Below are positions 34,092-42,480 of a stretch of 54,047 bases of DNA, piece by piece. Position 1 is the stretch's first letter. Each line of letters opens with the position of its first letter. The stretch is taken from contig NZ_BJYL01000038.1 in the NCBI RefSeq assembly GCF_007991495.1, positions 1-54,047 on the forward strand, in the 5' to 3' direction. The position numbers and the translations under genes were made by a program. The stretch is from Sporosarcina luteola (GTDB taxonomy: Bacteria; Bacillota; Bacilli; Bacillales_A; Planococcaceae). The notes beneath the pieces are model-generated. The model was not told the origin of the DNA. It searched no databases and was given only the letters and a program-made list of their open reading frames with translations.

Positions 34092-34556
34092 TTGGCGAAT
34101 GATACGATATTTCGTTTAGCAACAGAACAAGATTTGGAACGAATCGTGGAGATGCTGGCGGATGACAAGTTAGGGGCAACACGGGAACAATTCGTCCTTC
34201 CCTTACCGGAAGTGTACCGTGATGCGTTTCATGCGATTGATGCAGATCCCAACAACGAACTTGTCGTTGCGTGTCTCGGAAATAAAATCATTGGTGTCCA
34301 ACAAATCACATTCACCCCCCATTTGACCCGTCAAGGTGGATGGCGTGCAACGATCGAGGGGGTAAGGACCTGTTCAACCGTACGAGGAAAAGGAATAGGA
34401 TCAGAGCTCATCAACTGGGCAATCCAACGGGCCGAACAGCGTGGCTGCCACATCGTCCAGCTGACTACTGATAAAACGCGAGAGGACGCCATACGCTTTT
34501 ACGAACGGTTAGGGTTCCAGGCAACCCATGAAGGGATGAAGATGAAGTTGAATTGA
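34092..34556 (+). CDS. GNAT-family N-acetyltransferase
   Basis: A 154-residue GCN5-type acetyltransferase. Acetyl-CoA motif GVRTCSTVRGKGIGSELINWAIQRAEQRG and the following HIVQLTTDKTREDAIRFYERLGFQATHEGMKM are typical. TTG 34092 lies 8 bases after AAGGAGG, and no ATG in frame is near, so TTG is the start. Substrate unknown; it stands alone. Confidence 0.88.
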   Translation: MANDTIFRLATEQDLERIVEMLADDKLGATREQFVLPLPEVYRDAFHAIDADPNNELVVACLGNKIIGVQQITFTPHLTRQGGWRATIEGVRTCSTVRGKGIGSELINWAIQRAEQRGCHIVQLTTDKTREDAIRFYERLGFQATHEGMKMKLN

Positions 34557-34696
34557 AAAAATGGCCAACCAGAGGATTGTTGTATAAGATAGGACCATTA
34601 AATCAGTCTGGAGTCTGATTGCAATTATTGGAATTCGTTTATAATTAAAAATAGAGAAGTACTAGTCAAAGGGTTAGAAGGGATGGAGGGGTGTTA

Positions 34697-35038
34697 GTGA
34701 AGAGGATGAACTATTTGGGTCTATTTGGCGTCATTTCGTTTAATGTAATTGTTTTCTCCGGAATCGCAGCTGCAGTAGCAGGGCTGCTGTTTGCTTTATG
34801 GACAATTGCTATTTCGTTTATTGTATCGCCGGTTTTATTAGTAATAGTAAACGTATTGGAACTCCAGCAATTTAATGTCTTGCAAACGGTACTTAGCTTA
34901 ATTTTATTCCTCATCGGCATAGGATTAGCGCCTTTGGCAATGAAGGTTACTCGTTATTTGGGTGCGATGTTTGTTAAATATGTTGAATACAACAAGAAAG
35001 CAATTTTTAAAACGCCAGACACAAGTACGATTTATTAA
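34697..35038 (+). CDS. Small membrane protein, DUF1700-like
   Basis: A 113-residue protein with about three hydrophobic stretches (GLFGVISFNVIVFSGIAAAVAGLLFALWTIAISFIVSPVLLVIV and VLQTVLSLILFLIGIGLAPLAMKV). It resembles the membrane half of DUF1700 proteins, which often pair with PadR regulators, but no such gene is here. GTG 34697 is 7 bases from GGAGG; GTG 34691 is too close. A TATAAT lies at 34640-34645. Confidence 0.65.
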   Translation: MKRMNYLGLFGVISFNVIVFSGIAAAVAGLLFALWTIAISFIVSPVLLVIVNVLELQQFNVLQTVLSLILFLIGIGLAPLAMKVTRYLGAMFVKYVEYNKKAIFKTPDTSTIY

Positions 35039-35046
35039 TCAAAATA

Positions 35047-35092
35047 AAAACGGCGGCCCCCTCTTATCAAAACAGAGGATGGCTGCCGTTTT
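35047..35092 (+). terminator. Terminator after DUF1700-like gene
   Basis: A long imperfect stem, AAAACGGC...GGCC with CCTCT, pairs with AGAGG...GGCTGCCGTTTT, followed by TTTTC. It lies 8 bases after the stop codon. Confidence 0.8.
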
Positions 35093-35202
35093 CTTCATTT
35101 TTACAGGGGAGGTATTGGGAATTAAAACAAACTGTAAAAGATCTGCTTTATGAGGCTATCTATTACGATGAATCACTTCAACCCTTCCAAGTATGAAAGC
35201 AC

Positions 35203-35607
35203 TCAGTAATCGGCATCCCAATATTGATCGTGCTTCATGTCATTCACAATCCGTTCAAAAAACGGCAGCATTTCATCAGGGTGTTCTCTCCAATGAAACA
35301 TAATATGCACCGGACCCTCAGAATCGCTCGTCCCTTCGCTTGTACATGGGTAAATAAGCGTCTGAAAAGGAGCGTGCTTCTTATCGAAATAAACATTTTT
35401 GCGATGAAGGACCTTCACAAGCCAATGGGTTTCGCAAGGGTATTCGGTGTCAAAACCGTCTTTTTGAAAACTCCTTAAGTCATTTGCACCCATCTCTACC
35501 ATAGCATATGCAATGCACTTTTCGCCTTTCCGTTTTTGCGTTTGCCTTTTTGCCTGTCTCAGCAAATTGTATCGAGTGCCCACTTTCTTCTCTTTTCTCT
35601 TATTCAT
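35203..35607 (-). CDS. Hypothetical protein, basic N-terminus
   Basis: A 134-residue soluble protein with no membrane segment. The first 27 residues are very basic (KRKEKKVGTRYNLLRQAKRQTQKRK), the rest is mixed alpha/beta with FHWREHPDEMLPFFERIVNDMKHDQYWDADY at the end. GAGAGGG lies about 10 bases before the ATG. I do not recognise a family. It stands alone, divergent from the TPR gene. Confidence 0.65.
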   Translation of the reverse strand: MNKRKEKKVGTRYNLLRQAKRQTQKRKGEKCIAYAMVEMGANDLRSFQKDGFDTEYPCETHWLVKVLHRKNVYFDKKHAPFQTLIYPCTSEGTSDSEGPVHIMFHWREHPDEMLPFFERIVNDMKHDQYWDADY

Positions 35608-35778
35608 TTATTATCGCCCTCTCGATCTGATATACATTTAGAATAGTAGATAACTGACGAGGTGAGCAAGAAAGGGGTTCATTTCAACGCTGAAGAAAGA
35701 ACGATGGTATGTCATACTTAAAATTCATAAAGTGACGCTGAATTTAGATAATATTAGCAAGGAAAGTAGGTACATGAT

Positions 35779-36693
35779 ATGGATATCAATGAAAAGGCGC
35801 TTCAGTTGTTTGAAGAAAATAAATATGCAGAGGCACTTGGGCTGCTGGAACAAGCGGTTATAGAGGAGCGTACTGTGCAGTCATTAAATAATCTGGCATG
35901 GATGTATGTATACGAAGAAGAAGATGTACACCGTGCAAAACCGCTTCTAGAAGAAGTGATGACACTGCAGCCGCGGTCTTATTTTCCGTATAATATGCTC
36001 GGTGAAATTGCGCTAAAGGAAAAAGACTGGGAAGGCGCTAGGAAAATTCTGAACCACTCAATCACCATTCAGCCTTCTCCTGCAGCAATTCATAATTTAG
36101 CGGTTGCCGACTTTCATACTGGCCGTTTCAGCCAAGCGGCAGAAGGGTTCCATTCGATTGCCGAGGACTCGGATTGCATCAGTTGGTATGAAGTGATTGC
36201 GCGCATCCAAAACGAAGAGACGGCAGTTGCTAAATTGATAGTAGACAGGTGGAATTGTGAGTCAGAACATTATCTAGGGGCTATCGAAGCGGCAGATGCT
36301 TATGTGGAAATAGGCTGTTTGCAGGAAGCCCGGGAGATGTTTGAAAAAGAGTGGGAGGACTATTTTGTTTCGCCTTATGTGATCAGCCGGTATGCGTATG
36401 TTTTATTTCACTTGCAAGAATTGCAGGCTTGTCGACAAGTGATCGATCAGGCGATTGCCAGCAAGCATAGTGAAATAAAAGAAGAAAGACTGGAAGATTG
36501 TGATGAAAATTGGTCTGAAACCGATAAAGCTGAAAGGATAGAAGAGCTGGAAGCAGAACTGGGTGGACTGCAGCGATTGTTTGCAAAATTGCAGGCGGGA
36601 TTCCGACCGGCTCTCGAATTTGAACTGCACCATGAAGGTGGTTGCTACCTGTTTGGCTGCAAGCAACACGGACACCCGGAATATGCGGGGTGA
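35779..36693 (+). CDS. TPR-repeat protein
   Basis: A 304-residue soluble protein. Residues 1-130 hold tetratricopeptide-like helices (ALQLFEENKYAEALGLLEQAV, SLNNLAWMYVYEEEDVHRAKPLLEEVM, PYNMLGEIALKEKDWEGARKIL, AIHNLAVADFHTGRFSQAAEGF). The C-terminus HHEGGCYLFGCKQHGHPEY has two Cys and four His close together, which suggests a small metal site. Probably a scaffold or adaptor; partners unknown. Confidence 0.78.
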   Translation: MDINEKALQLFEENKYAEALGLLEQAVIEERTVQSLNNLAWMYVYEEEDVHRAKPLLEEVMTLQPRSYFPYNMLGEIALKEKDWEGARKILNHSITIQPSPAAIHNLAVADFHTGRFSQAAEGFHSIAEDSDCISWYEVIARIQNEETAVAKLIVDRWNCESEHYLGAIEAADAYVEIGCLQEAREMFEKEWEDYFVSPYVISRYAYVLFHLQELQACRQVIDQAIASKHSEIKEERLEDCDENWSETDKAERIEELEAELGGLQRLFAKLQAGFRPALEFELHHEGGCYLFGCKQHGHPEYAG

Positions 36694-36809
36694 TTATTGT
36701 AGCACGATCGCACAGTATACAAGGGCTCGAAAGTAATAGAGAAACTAGGAGAAAATAGCGGGTTCGGAAGATTTGGGAGAAAATGTGCAATTAGAAAGGA
36801 TGAGTGAAA

Positions 36810-37007
36810 ATGAAAAAGAGGAGAGCAATCTTTATTGGTGATGTTAGATTTGATCAATGTCCAGTTTTTGAATTAAATAGCGAAACTAACTACTTCGAAA
36901 TGATAATAGATAAAGAATTTAGGTATTTAAAGGAAGTCGTTGAGGAAGATGATGATTTTCTAGTTTTTGAAATCGAAAAAGATATGGCAACTTTAATCAA
37001 GCAATAA
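36810..37007 (+). CDS. Small hypothetical protein
   Basis: A 65-residue protein, partly acidic (KEVVEEDDDFLVFEIEKDMATLIKQ). AAAGGA at 36795-36800 is 9 bases from ATG 36810. No family recognised. It lies between the TPR gene and the racemase on the same strand. Confidence 0.5.
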   Translation: MKKRRAIFIGDVRFDQCPVFELNSETNYFEMIIDKEFRYLKEVVEEDDDFLVFEIEKDMATLIKQ

Positions 37008-37133
37008 GCGGGCGTAGCTGGCGCATAACTGTTTACGGCAATAGGATCATTATGCTGAATCAAAGAGAAATATTTAAGAGGGAAATCGAAGTTATAGAAG
37101 AAATAACAAATACTAATGGTAGGGGGATTAAAC

Positions 37134-37826
37134 ATGAAGGTTATTGGTCTTATTGGTGGGATGAGCTGGGAATCCTCTGTTGAATATTATCGAATTATTA
37201 ACGAAGAGGTGAAAAGGGAATTAGGAGGTCTGCACTCGGCAAAATGTCTTTTATACAGCGTTGATTTTGAAGAAATTGAACGTTACCAATCAAAAGGTGA
37301 CTGGAAAAAAGCCGGTGAGGTTTTGAGCGAGATTGCCCTTTCATTGGAAAAAGGGGGAGCAGACTTCATTGTCATTTGTACCAATACGATGCACAAGGTT
37401 ATAGATGACATACAATTAAAAATCAATATTCCACTTTTGCATATAGCTGATGCAACAGCAGCCAAAATTAAAGAACGGGGAATTAGTTCTGTAGGGTTAC
37501 TTGGCACGAAATACACGATGGAACAAGACTTTTACAAATCACGCCTAGAATCCAACGGTATAAACGTGATTGTGCCAAATGACAATGAGAGAGAAATTAT
37601 AAACAAAGTTATTTATGATGAGTTGTGTTTAGGATTGATTCATCAGACATCAAGGGATTATTATAAAAAGGTTATCCAAGGTTTAATCGAATCTGGAGCA
37701 GAAGGAATTATATTAGGATGTACAGAAATTGGGCTATTGATCAAACCGGAGGATTCTGATATTCCTTTATTTAACACAGCTTATATACATGCACATGAAG
37801 CAGTTAATATGTCATTGAAAAAATAA
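37134..37826 (+). CDS. Aspartate/glutamate racemase family protein
   Basis: A 230-residue protein of the Asp/Glu racemase family. It opens with MKVIGLIGGMSWESSVEYY and has the two catalytic cysteines in FIVICTNTMH and IILGCTEIGLLI. AGGGGG is 8 bases before ATG 37134. It would interconvert L- and D-amino acids, probably aspartate. It is convergent with gltS, a glutamate carrier, which may be chance. Confidence 0.92.
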   Translation: MKVIGLIGGMSWESSVEYYRIINEEVKRELGGLHSAKCLLYSVDFEEIERYQSKGDWKKAGEVLSEIALSLEKGGADFIVICTNTMHKVIDDIQLKINIPLLHIADATAAKIKERGISSVGLLGTKYTMEQDFYKSRLESNGINVIVPNDNEREIINKVIYDELCLGLIHQTSRDYYKKVIQGLIESGAEGIILGCTEIGLLIKPEDSDIPLFNTAYIHAHEAVNMSLKK

Positions 37827-37925
37827 CGGGATTTTAAGTTTCAGCACATCCTTGATTTACTGCAATCGGGCGCGATCGTAGAACAAGTAATACGGAACTT
37901 ATATATAGGAATTGGGCAAGGAAAA

Positions 37926-37951
37926 GCACACAGACATAATAATCTGTGCGC
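37926..37951 (-). terminator. Hairpin between racemase and gltS
   Basis: On the minus strand GCGCACAGA pairs with TCTGTGTGC (one wobble) around an 8-base loop and TTTTCC follows, so it is best read as the gltS terminator. Confidence 0.6.
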
Positions 37952-38060
37952 CTCTTCTTGCTTTTTTCTATTGTTATTCCAAGTCGAAAACATATGCTGA
38001 ATTGTTTGTTATGTGACTTTATATTTTAGTGAGCAGTTCCTTACACAGGCACCGTCAAAG

Positions 38061-39251
38061 TTATTTAGGCGCTAACAAGTTAATTGTCGTAATAATTATC
38101 GGTGCGCTGAAAATGACGTCCATCAGAAACGCGCCGACGATCGGGACGACTAAGAACGCGGTGCGTGAAGGACCAAACTTATTCACAGTGGCGCCCATAT
38201 TGGCCATCGCGTTTGGTGTTGCACCGAGGCCGTGGCCAAGGAAACCGGAAATCATGACTGCTGCATCGTAATCTTTACCGAGTGCGCGGAACATGATGAA
38301 CACAGAGAATCCGATAATAAAGACTGTCTGAATGAAGATAATGCCGACGAGCGGAAGTGCCAGATCCGCGAGTTCCCATAGCTTAATGCTCATGAGCGCC
38401 ATGGACAGGAAGATGGCGAGCGACACGTCCCCGATTAGATTGATTTCCTTCATATTGACGGTTCCCGGCAGGAATCGGTCAACGATGTTACGAATAAGCA
38501 CCGCGACAAACATCGCACCTATGTATGCGGGTAAAACGAATCCAGTTGCTCCTGTGAACAGGTCGCCGAGTAATGTCCCGCCTGCCATTGATAAAGTGAT
38601 CATCGTCACCTGAACCATGAAAGAATGCTGGCCGATCGGCTTTTCATCTTTTTCTACATACTCTTCCACTGTGCCTGCCTTCGGCTTCAGATTATGCTTG
38701 CCGATCAAATGCCGGGCAATCGGACCGCCTGACAAGCTGCCGCAGATCAGACCAAGTGTCGCGGCGGCCATGCCGATCGTCACGGCAGATGTGATGCCGA
38801 GATCCTCGATCGTTTGACCATATGCAGCCGCTCCTCCGTGCCCGCCACTCATTGACACGGCGCCGCTCATAACGCCAAGCAATGGTTCAATATTGAACAC
38901 TTTCGCAAGGGAAACGCCAATGACATTTTGCATGAAAACGGTTACGCCGCACAGCAGCAAATAGATGATCAAGAGCTTACCGCCCAGCTTGATCAGCTTA
39001 AAACTTGCACCGAGGCCCACTGTCGTGAAAAAGGCGATCATGAACAAGGATTGCAATGAAGTATCCAATGAAATTTCCACAATGCCGGATGATTTCAGGA
39101 TAAGCGCTCCAATCGCAAACAGCAGACCGCCAACGACCGGTGCCGGAATAAGGAACCGGTCAAGGATGCCGATCCGATTCACAAGCGCCATGCCAAGTAG
39201 GTACAATGCTGCCGCTAGAAATAATGTGGTTATCTGGTTGAGTTCAATCAT
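38061..39251 (-). CDS. gltS: Sodium/glutamate symporter GltS
   Basis: A 396-residue permease with about ten membrane segments in two halves. GVMSGAVSMSGGHGGAAAYG (residues 127-146) and SGFLGHGLGATPNAMANM (residues 339-356) are the two re-entrant loops with the GGHGGA and GLGATPNA signatures of the GltS (ESS) family. It imports glutamate with Na+. AAAGGAAAGGTG precedes the ATG. Its upstream region carries the hairpin at 39347-39406. Confidence 0.95.
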   Translation of the reverse strand: MIELNQITTLFLAAALYLLGMALVNRIGILDRFLIPAPVVGGLLFAIGALILKSSGIVEISLDTSLQSLFMIAFFTTVGLGASFKLIKLGGKLLIIYLLLCGVTVFMQNVIGVSLAKVFNIEPLLGVMSGAVSMSGGHGGAAAYGQTIEDLGITSAVTIGMAAATLGLICGSLSGGPIARHLIGKHNLKPKAGTVEEYVEKDEKPIGQHSFMVQVTMITLSMAGGTLLGDLFTGATGFVLPAYIGAMFVAVLIRNIVDRFLPGTVNMKEINLIGDVSLAIFLSMALMSIKLWELADLALPLVGIIFIQTVFIIGFSVFIMFRALGKDYDAAVMISGFLGHGLGATPNAMANMGATVNKFGPSRTAFLVVPIVGAFLMDVIFSAPIIITTINLLAPK

Positions 39252-39713
39252 TCAATTTCACCTTTCCTTTACGTTGAGAGGACGATTGGGTGCTACTATT
39301 ACCTCTCCCCTTAAATAGGTCATTGTATCCCCTGTTTTGGACTAGCATAATGGGCTATATTTGTGTACGATACCCGTTTCGAGATGAAACACGCATGGCC
39401 CATTATAAAAATGTAACAAATCCATTGGCAACTTGGAACCTTATCGTAATATAAAATTGTCTTGGCAATTGTCTTGAAATATAAAAGAATCAAGAAATAC
39501 TACGGTGGCCGTGTGTTTGCACACTTATAATCAGTCTCTGTGAGAAAAGCTATTCTGCAAATCCGCAGCAATTATTAAATACCGAAAAGGAAATTTATTA
39601 TTTCTGCTTTGATTTCATCGCAAAATAGATATAAAATATACTACGGAACTTCAATGAGTTACAGAAGAAGTATAAACTGATACAAAGAATATTTGTTTTA
39701 GTGGAGGCTAATT
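39252..39713. other. Intergenic region upstream of gltS
   Basis: About 460 bases between the divergent gltS and a small hypothetical gene. It holds the large inverted repeat at 39347-39406 and AT-rich DNA around 39600-39660 (TATAAAAT at about 39630). No gene or known riboswitch was recognised. Confidence 0.5.
39347..39406. repeat. Inverted repeat upstream of gltS
   Basis: ATAATGGGC (39347-39355) and GCCCATTAT (39398-39406) are perfect 9-base arms. Between them GTTTC-GAGAT-GAAAC (39376-39390) makes a second, inner hairpin. The whole could be an operator or a structured leader of gltS, about 100-150 bases before its start. Confidence 0.55.
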
Positions 39714-39977
39714 ATGAATTATAGAATCAGTAACAAGCAAGTATTTGAACAAGCACAGCTGCGTTCGGTTTCAGATGTACCGTTTACGGAGGAAGAACTT
39801 CAAAACGGCATGCAACTAGCGATATCCAAGGAGGATAACACCCTGGCGTTGTATTTGGTGGAGGTAGAAGGTCATAAGAAATTCGAAGTTCGTTGGGATG
39901 ATTCGCACGAGCTTTTCACCGGCTGGTATTCCGCTTGGGAAAACTTCACTTGGTGCCTAAATATTGCAGGCAACTGA
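39714..39977 (+). CDS. Small hypothetical protein
   Basis: An 87-residue soluble protein (ALYLVEVEGHKKFEVRWDDSHELFTGWYSAWENFTWCLNIAGN at the end) rich in Trp and acidic residues. GGAGG lies 7 bases before the ATG and a strong terminator follows, which support it as a real gene. No family recognised. Confidence 0.65.
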   Translation: MNYRISNKQVFEQAQLRSVSDVPFTEEELQNGMQLAISKEDNTLALYLVEVEGHKKFEVRWDDSHELFTGWYSAWENFTWCLNIAGN

Positions 39978-40029
39978 TTTTTAGGCCGGGCTGAAATGGT
40001 TCTTGTTTGCTTAGATACAATGAAAAAAT

Positions 40030-40076
40030 AAAAAACACCTTTCCGTATTGTACTTAAATACGGAAAGGTGTTTTTT
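40030..40076. terminator. Bidirectional terminator, 20-bp stem
   Basis: A perfect 20-bp stem with a 7-base loop, AAAAAACACCTTTCC... on one side and GGAAAGGTGTTTTTT on the other, between the convergent small gene and the methyltransferase gene. Six-T runs follow on both strands. Confidence 0.93.
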
Positions 40077-40078
40077 CA

Positions 40079-40828
40079 TTAAATGGTCTTTCTCAATTTG
40101 ATTCGATAGGAGAGGCAACTGGATAACGGGGCCGTCTCGGTGTATGCCCATTTGTCGAAATCCATTGCTCCACCAGGAAAAATCCCGGTGATTGTCAATC
40201 CGGCTTTTTCACACATCGCACTTATTTCGTCAACTGCATAACAGCACAGCGATTGTGTAACGACATCATCCGGATTCTTGTTATGCCACCAGCTATCGAT
40301 CATTCGACAGTTTTCTTCGTCAAATGAATAGATCCGCTCTGCATCGTCAATTTTCATCTTATGCCCTGCTGCAATGGTACGCCAGTAGTTCGGGTTATAG
40401 ATATCAATGAGTGCAAAGCCGTCATCTTTCATCCAGCTTCTCATCCGTTTTAGAAGTGCAAGCTGATCGTTGTCCGAACCGATGCCGAAACCGTCGAAAT
40501 AGCTGACGACGTCGAATTGTGTGGAAAAGGTATATGTGTAGAAATCCCCCATATGAATGTCAATCGTTTCCGGTGAACGTAGTCTTGAAGCTTCGACTAA
40601 ATCAGGAACTAGTTCCAACGTAGTCATCGAGATGCCACGGATGTCTAAAGCCCGGGCGATACTGCCAATCCCAGCTCCAATATCAAGCATTGTTTTGAAC
40701 TTAATGCCAATCTGCTCCTCGATTTTCTCAGCGTCCTTCTGCAAATAACTAGTCATATCTGATTCTATGTCGCGTAACCATTCAAATTGTTTTCGATAAA
40801 AGGGAATGACCCATTCGTTTGTTGTCAT
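40079..40828 (-). CDS. SAM-dependent methyltransferase (class I)
   Basis: A 249-residue class I methyltransferase. Motif I is MLDIGAGIGSIARAL, then MTTLELVPDLVEASR (motif II) and FDVVSYFDGFGIGSDNDQ; the C-terminal half (EISAMCEKAGLTITGIFPGG) is the usual beta6-beta7 region. AGGAGG precedes the ATG. Substrate unknown; small-molecule methylation is likely. It stands alone. Confidence 0.88.
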   Translation of the reverse strand: MTTNEWVIPFYRKQFEWLRDIESDMTSYLQKDAEKIEEQIGIKFKTMLDIGAGIGSIARALDIRGISMTTLELVPDLVEASRLRSPETIDIHMGDFYTYTFSTQFDVVSYFDGFGIGSDNDQLALLKRMRSWMKDDGFALIDIYNPNYWRTIAAGHKMKIDDAERIYSFDEENCRMIDSWWHNKNPDDVVTQSLCCYAVDEISAMCEKAGLTITGIFPGGAMDFDKWAYTETAPLSSCLSYRIKLRKTI

Positions 40829-41020
40829 GTTTATTCCTCCTGTAATTTTATTCTCATTACAGGTGCTGTTTCAAATTCCGAATACCCATATAAGATCGCT
40901 CCTCCCGTTTTCATTGTATAAAGAGGAGAGATTAATTGCAATTCTATTCGAAAAATTTTCGAGCGTTTATCTTAGTTATCGATAATGGGTATACTTTGTT
41001 AAAAGGAGTTGCATTGGCAC

Positions 41021-41725
41021 ATGACTGTGAAAAATTCGGACCGTTTCATCGTAGCGTATAATCGGATTGAGAAATTATTAGCTGAAAAAGTGGGCGAGAG
41101 TAGTTATTCCCCATTTTATCGCCTTATTGACAAAGTGAAGATTACAAACTCCGTTGTTCGTAAATACGAAGATGATTTGCGGGAGTTCGGGGATTTGCGT
41201 AATGCGATTGTCCATCATCGAACTGACATCGACTATGTCATCGCTGAACCCCATGATGAAATTGTGGACCGTATCGAGCAGATCGAGCGGAAATTAAGCA
41301 ATCCGCTCAATGTGGGGGCGCTGTTCGGCTGTAAAGTACATACACTGCAATCTACAGATTCTCTAATTGCTGCCTTGAAGTTGATGTATGAGAATAAATT
41401 CAGTCAAGTACCTATCTATCAGAACGGGAAATTTCAAGGACTGATTACGGCTGCCGGCATTACATATTGGTTGGCCGGTCAATCGACAGAAGATTCCATT
41501 CCCCGGGAAATACCGACACTTTCTGCTGTTTACGATTATGAAAAACGCAAAGAGTCGTTTGAATTTGTCGAAAAAGACCTTTCTGTGTATGAAGCTGAAG
41601 ATTACTTTAAACGAGCGATTACAAGAGGTACACGTTTGGAAGCATTGCTTATTACAGAAAACGCTAATGACGATGAACAATTGATAGGGATCATTACACC
41701 TTTCGATTTGCTGAAAATAAAATAA
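41021..41725 (+). CDS. CBS-domain protein
   Basis: A 234-residue soluble protein. Residues 1-90 are helical (LEKVGESSYSPFYRL-like stretch and the FGDLRNAIVHHRTDIDYVIAEP motif, resembling a HEPN-like DLRN..VHH pattern). Residues 95-234 carry a pair of CBS motifs (CKVHTLQSTDSLIAALKLMYENKFSQVPIYQNGKFQGLITAAGI, and a second ending LIGIITPFDLLKI). CBS pairs usually bind adenine nucleotides. ATG 41021 lies 12 bases after AAAGGAG; the open frame from TTG 41009 touches it. Function unknown. Confidence 0.78.
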   Translation: MTVKNSDRFIVAYNRIEKLLAEKVGESSYSPFYRLIDKVKITNSVVRKYEDDLREFGDLRNAIVHHRTDIDYVIAEPHDEIVDRIEQIERKLSNPLNVGALFGCKVHTLQSTDSLIAALKLMYENKFSQVPIYQNGKFQGLITAAGITYWLAGQSTEDSIPREIPTLSAVYDYEKRKESFEFVEKDLSVYEAEDYFKRAITRGTRLEALLITENANDDEQLIGIITPFDLLKIK

Positions 41726-41822
41726 GCTTGCTCATTAATAAATTCAAGCACCAAACAATACTATTTGCTTTTTCATCAGATACCTGTTATTCTTAAGAAG
41801 AATTATTTTTGTTCTGTTTAGA

Positions 41823-41851
41823 TTGAGAATATACTTTACAGAATGTATTTT
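41823..41851 (+). promoter_or_regulatory. Candidate promoter of cold-shock gene
   Basis: TTGAGA (41823-41828), 17 bases, TATTTT (41846-41851). It would give a leader of about 65 bases, typical for cold-shock genes, whose mRNA leader is often structured. Confidence 0.4.
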
Positions 41852-41922
41852 GCTTTTCGTCTAAGGATTTGAGCAAGGATAGTATCATATTGTGTGGATA
41901 TCCGCACCAGGAGGCAACAATT

Positions 41923-42123
41923 ATGGAACAAGGTACAGTTAAGTGGTTTAATGCAGAAAAAGGTTTTGGCTTCATCGAGCGTGAAGGTGGAGAAGACGTA
42001 TTCGTACATTTCTCAGCAATCCAAAGCGATGGTTTCAAATCTTTAGACGAAGGTCAAAGTGTAACATTTGAAATCGAACAAGGACAACGTGGCCTACAAG
42101 CTACAAACGTTCAAAAAGCTTAA
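41923..42123 (+). CDS. Cold-shock protein (CspA family)
   Basis: A 66-residue single cold-shock domain. RNA-binding motifs RNP1 (KGFGFIE) and RNP2 (VFVHFS) are intact, and [11 protein letters not shown] opens the protein. It is an RNA chaperone like B. subtilis CspB/C/D; I cannot tell which. AGGAGG lies 8 bases before ATG 41923. A strong terminator follows. Confidence 0.96.
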   Translation: MEQGTVKWFNAEKGFGFIEREGGEDVFVHFSAIQSDGFKSLDEGQSVTFEIEQGQRGLQATNVQKA

Positions 42124-42133
42124 TAACAGCTGG

Positions 42134-42162
42134 AAAAAGACCCTACATTGTAGGGTCTTTTT
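42134..42162 (+). terminator. Terminator of cold-shock gene
   Basis: AAAAAGACCCTA and TAGGGTCTTTTT form a 12-bp stem with a 5-base loop. It lies 10 bases after the csp stop. Confidence 0.92.
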
Positions 42163-42305
42163 GTACTTCAAGAGATGTTTGATCAAATGCGCTACAAAGC
42201 TAAGTTTGATTATATTAACTAAGACAAGTAATTTACAAATGGAAGTAAAGACTTGAAAAAATTAGGATAAAGATCTCATTATTTTAATACTAAGTAGAAC
42301 CAATT

Positions 42306-42360
42306 CAATAAAACCCGCCCCTTTCAATCTAGCTGGACTTGGAAGGGGCGGGTTTTATTG
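42306..42360. terminator. Orphan strong hairpin
   Basis: A perfect 18-bp stem (CAATAAAACCCGCCCCTT with AAGGGGCGGGTTTTATTG) and a 19-base loop, with TTTTATT at its end on both strands. No gene ends here: the csp gene already has a terminator 145 bases upstream. It may end an unrecognised small RNA or protect the GntR operon from readthrough. Confidence 0.7.
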
Positions 42361-42405
42361 TGATGAATTTAAGATAGACTGATGATTTACTATATTGAAA
42401 TATAA

Positions 42406-42434
42406 TTGACAAATTAAAACCATTAGTTTATTCT
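42406..42434 (+). promoter_or_regulatory. SigA-type promoter of TRAP operon
   Basis: TTGACA (42406-42411), a 17-base spacer, and TATTCT (42429-42434). The -35 is perfect. The operator-like palindrome begins 8 bases after the -10, where transcription should start. Confidence 0.75.
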
Positions 42435-42441
42435 GACTCTA

Positions 42442-42454
42442 GTATACCGTATAC
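42442..42454. promoter_or_regulatory. Candidate GntR (FadR-type) operator
   Basis: GTATAC-C-GTATAC is a 13-base palindrome (arms are themselves palindromic) at the predicted transcription start of the operon. FadR-type GntR proteins usually bind short palindromes at such positions, so the first gene probably represses its own operon. Confidence 0.6.
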
Positions 42455-42480
42455 CGTCGACGGGAAATGAGGTGGTAATA

